From an uncultured Coprococcus sp. (lineage in GTDB: Bacteria; Bacillota; Clostridia; Lachnospirales; Lachnospiraceae), in NCBI GenBank assembly GCA_900557435.1, contig USSH01000107.1, positions 1 to 7,761 of the forward strand: a stretch of 7,761 nucleotides of DNA. The letters are read 5' to 3'. The notes beneath the pieces are model-generated. The model did no database searches, was not told where the DNA came from, and saw only the letters and a list, made by a program, of their open reading frames with translations. Positions within the stretch are counted from its first letter, which is position 1, and the number at the start of each line of letters is the position of its first letter. Of this stretch, positions 5,973 through 7,761 are shown piece after piece. Position numbers and translations under genes: made by a program.

Positions 5973-7172
5973 CTAATCCAGCACTCTAAGAGCACTCTTG
6001 ACACCAATCTTATTGCAACATGCCTCAAATTCACCTTCTGTAATCACCGCTGTCACAAATGCTTTCTCATTCAGATCAGAATCGACATACTCAACTTCAC
6101 CAAATGCTGCCTTTATAGCATTCTCATCCTGCTCCCTAGTTCTTATGAAAAATCTACTTGCTGAGTCCTCGAATGCTCCCATCTCAAGTTCCTCATCATC
6201 CCAGATGATAGGAACGTTTCTTCCCATATTTCTGACTGCATCTATAACATCTGATACAACTGCAGACGCTGTAGGAAGCTTTCCTGCACCCTTTCCGTAG
6301 AACATGACATCGTCAAGGGCATTTCCATGAACCAGTATACCGTTATATACGTCATCTATCTTTGCCAGAGGATTGTCATGTGGCAGCATGACAGGTGCTA
6401 CATACGAGTAAAGCTTACCATCGATTTTTCTCGTTGTACCGACAAGCTTTACTGAATATCCCATCTTATCTGCATACTTGAAATCATCTGTCGTTATCTT
6501 TGTTATTCCCTCCATATGGATTCTGTTGTAGTCCAGATTCTTTCCATATACAAGAGATGTAAGTATTGCTATCTTTCTGCATGCATCGCCACCTTCAACA
6601 TCTGCCTCCGGATTGCGCTCTGCATAGCCGAGATCCTGCGCCTGCTTTAATACAGTGGCATAGTCTGCCCCCTCTTTATCCATCTTAGTGAGGATATAAT
6701 TGGTCGTACCGTTAAGTATTCCTGTGATCTCTGTCACGTCATCCGCTGTGATAGATGTGTTGAGTGGTCTTATAACAGGTATTCCGCCACCAGCTGATGC
6801 CTCAAAGAAGAAATTGATATCTCCCTCTCTGGCAATCTTGAGAAGTTCCGGACCATGTACAGCAACAAGCTCCTTGTTAGAAGTAGCAACGCTCTTGCCC
6901 GCAAGCAGACATTTCTTCACAAATGTATAAGCAGGCTCGACGCCTCCCATCACCTCTACTACTACACTGATCTCGTCATCTTTCAATATATCTTCAAAAT
7001 CATGAGTAAGAATATTCTCAACAGGATCACCTGGGAATGTTCTGAGGTCAAGCACCCTCTTTACATTTATCTCCTGTCCCGCTCTCTTATTAACAATATC
7101 ATGGTTGGTGTTTATCACTTCCACAACTCCCGATCCAACTGTACCATAACCTAATACTGCTATATTCACCAT
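5973..7172 (-). CDS. hom: Homoserine dehydrogenase
   Basis: Homoserine dehydrogenase reduces aspartate semialdehyde to homoserine with NAD(P)H, the branch toward threonine and methionine. The 399-residue protein shows the Rossmann motif GYGTVGSG (8-15), TSNKELV with catalytic K100, the ASAGGGIPVI substrate region (125-134), GILNGTTNYI (151-160), DVEGGDACRK with catalytic K200, and GKGAGKLPTASAVVSDV (293-309). The last roughly 60 residues look like a short ACT-type regulatory domain, smaller than in many homologues of about 430 residues. The ATG at 7172 follows AAGGAG at about 10 nt and begins at the family's first strand. An ATG at 7226 would add 18 mostly charged residues and enclose that ribosome binding site. 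It is probably transcribed from the promoter at 7313-7341 and on into lysC. Confidence 0.96.
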   Translation of the reverse strand: MVNIAVLGYGTVGSGVVEVINTNHDIVNKRAGQEINVKRVLDLRTFPGDPVENILTHDFEDILKDDEISVVVEVMGGVEPAYTFVKKCLLAGKSVATSNKELVAVHGPELLKIAREGDINFFFEASAGGGIPVIRPLNTSITADDVTEITGILNGTTNYILTKMDKEGADYATVLKQAQDLGYAERNPEADVEGGDACRKIAILTSLVYGKNLDYNRIHMEGITKITTDDFKYADKMGYSVKLVGTTRKIDGKLYSYVAPVMLPHDNPLAKIDDVYNGILVHGNALDDVMFYGKGAGKLPTASAVVSDVIDAVRNMGRNVPIIWDDEELEMGAFEDSASRFFIRTREQDENAIKAAFGEVEYVDSDLNEKAFVTAVITEGEFEACCNKIGVKSALRVLD

Positions 7173-7256
7173 GTCCCTTATTCTCCTTCTCTTTTCTTCC
7201 TCTTTTGATCTTTGATCTGCTATCATACTGTATACTCGGACTTCTTCACCTAGCTG

Positions 7257-7270
7257 TATGCAAATGCATA
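7257..7270. repeat. 14-bp palindrome in the hom leader
   Basis: TATGCA and TGCATA arms flank a 2-bp centre, in the leader about 40 nt downstream of the likely transcription start. It could be an operator for a dimeric repressor. It is short and A/T-rich enough that chance is possible. Confidence 0.3.
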
Positions 7271-7312
7271 ACTTAAATATGATATGTGTTCATTTGATTT
7301 TAGTACGTCATT

Positions 7313-7341
7313 ACTTTATCAGTATAAAGCGTTATTGTCAA
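7313..7341 (-). promoter_or_regulatory. Sigma-A-type promoter of hom(-lysC)
   Basis: A perfect TTGACA -35 element (7341-7336), a 17-nt spacer and TAAAGT (7318-7313, four of six consensus bases) make a convincing housekeeping promoter, starting 15 nt after the prfB stop. Transcription would begin near 7306, leaving a leader of about 130 nt before the hom ATG. That leader is too short for a T-box or lysine riboswitch, and no such element is visible. Confidence 0.75.
7314..7329. repeat. 16-bp inverted repeat over the hom -10 region, candidate operator
   Basis: CTTTAT and ATAAAG arms of 6 bp flank a 4-bp centre. The repeat covers the downstream part of the promoter spacer and five bases of the -10 element. 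A repressor bound here would block RNA polymerase. No regulator gene in the window is a candidate. Confidence 0.4.
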
Positions 7342-7356
7342 AGCTTAATTTTTCTA

Positions 7357-7761
7357 CTAAACTTCAACCTTGTTTATCCACTTGAGATAGGCAGTCATAA
7401 AACCATCCAGATCCCCATCTAAAACCGCTGACACATTGGAATTCTCATATCCGGTACGCTTATCCTTAGCCATAGTATACGGTTGGAGTACATAGGATCT
7501 TATCTGACTTCCAAATCCATTGTCTGTGACCTCTCCACGGATATCCGATATCTTCTCAAGGTTCTCCTGTTTCTTTATGAGATAAAGCTTAGATTTCAGC
7601 ATCTGCATAGCCTTATTCTTATTCATGAGCTGTGATCTCTCATTCTGACACTGGACAACAATTCCTGTTGGAAAGTGAGTTATTCTAACTGCCGACGAAG
7701 TCTTATTTATATGCTGTCCTCCTGCACCACTTGATCTATACGTATCTATCCTGATATCCTC
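7357..7761 (-). CDS. prfB: Peptide chain release factor 2 (5' part cut off by window)
   Basis: RF2 recognises UGA and UAA stop codons and triggers peptide release. The visible 134 C-terminal residues begin [20 protein letters not shown], including the universal GGQ motif (14-16) that enters the peptidyl transferase centre. The domain-3/4 tail [12 protein letters not shown] and [15 protein letters not shown] distinguishes RF2 from RF1. The frame runs off the window end at 7761, so the SPF codon-recognition motif and the usual programmed +1 frameshift site cannot be checked. An internal ATG at 7626 is not a start. No intrinsic terminator follows the stop, so prfB transcripts may read into hom. 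Confidence 0.95.
   Translation of the reverse strand, partial: EDIRIDTYRSSGAGGQHINKTSSAVRITHFPTGIVVQCQNERSQLMNKNKAMQMLKSKLYLIKKQENLEKISDIRGEVTDNGFGSQIRSYVLQPYTMAKDKRTGYENSNVSAVLDGDLDGFMTAYLKWINKVEV

Noticed and set aside
7246..7269. Leader peptide MHLHTAR in the hom leader as an attenuator
   Set aside because: It has no Shine-Dalgarno, is not enriched in Thr, Met, Ile or Lys codons, and is not followed by a terminator/antiterminator pair.

Overview
The window looks like chromosomal housekeeping DNA from a low-to-moderate G+C Gram-positive bacterium, most likely a clostridial member of the Lachnospiraceae (Coprococcus/Roseburia-like gut anaerobes). The reasons are A/T-rich intergenic DNA, strong AGGAGG-type ribosome binding sites, RNase Z and aspartokinase sequences of clostridial type, and the gene order. 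The taxon is an inference from recalled protein character, not from a search. All ten main genes lie on the minus strand, so transcription runs from high to low coordinates. Both ends of the window cut through a gene.

Read in the direction of transcription, the first part (7761 to about 4628) holds the C-terminal 134 codons of release factor 2 (prfB), then homoserine dehydrogenase (hom) and aspartate kinase (lysC). Hom and LysC catalyse steps of the aspartate pathway leading to threonine, methionine and lysine. A good sigma-A-type promoter with an inverted repeat over its -10 element sits between prfB and hom. LysC carries a textbook internal Shine-Dalgarno sequence and ATG at the start of its ACT regulatory half, as in Bacillus subtilis aspartokinase II, so it probably makes alpha and beta subunits from one gene.

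An intergenic stretch of about 170 bp after lysC holds three consecutive hairpins and two ribosome-binding-site/ATG pairs, then a dCMP deaminase gene (comEB type).

The last part (3931 to 1) is a tRNA-maturation cluster: tsaE (GTG start), tsaB (overlapping as TGATG), rimI, a 71-residue protein with two CxxC pairs of unknown function, rnz (RNase Z) and the first 316 codons of tsaD. TsaB, TsaD and TsaE together make the t6A37 modification on ANN-decoding tRNAs, and RNase Z matures tRNA 3' ends. The tsaC/sua5 gene for the first t6A step is not in the window. A 36-bp tandem duplication at the tsaB 3' end has copied the stop codon and now forms the tsaB-rimI spacer.

No mobile element, CRISPR array, rRNA or tRNA gene, or obvious novel defence or metabolic system was seen. 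The most interesting signals are the internal lysC start, the tsaB-tail duplication with its ambiguous rimI start, the structured lysC-comEB spacer, the hom control region, and the small CxxC protein.
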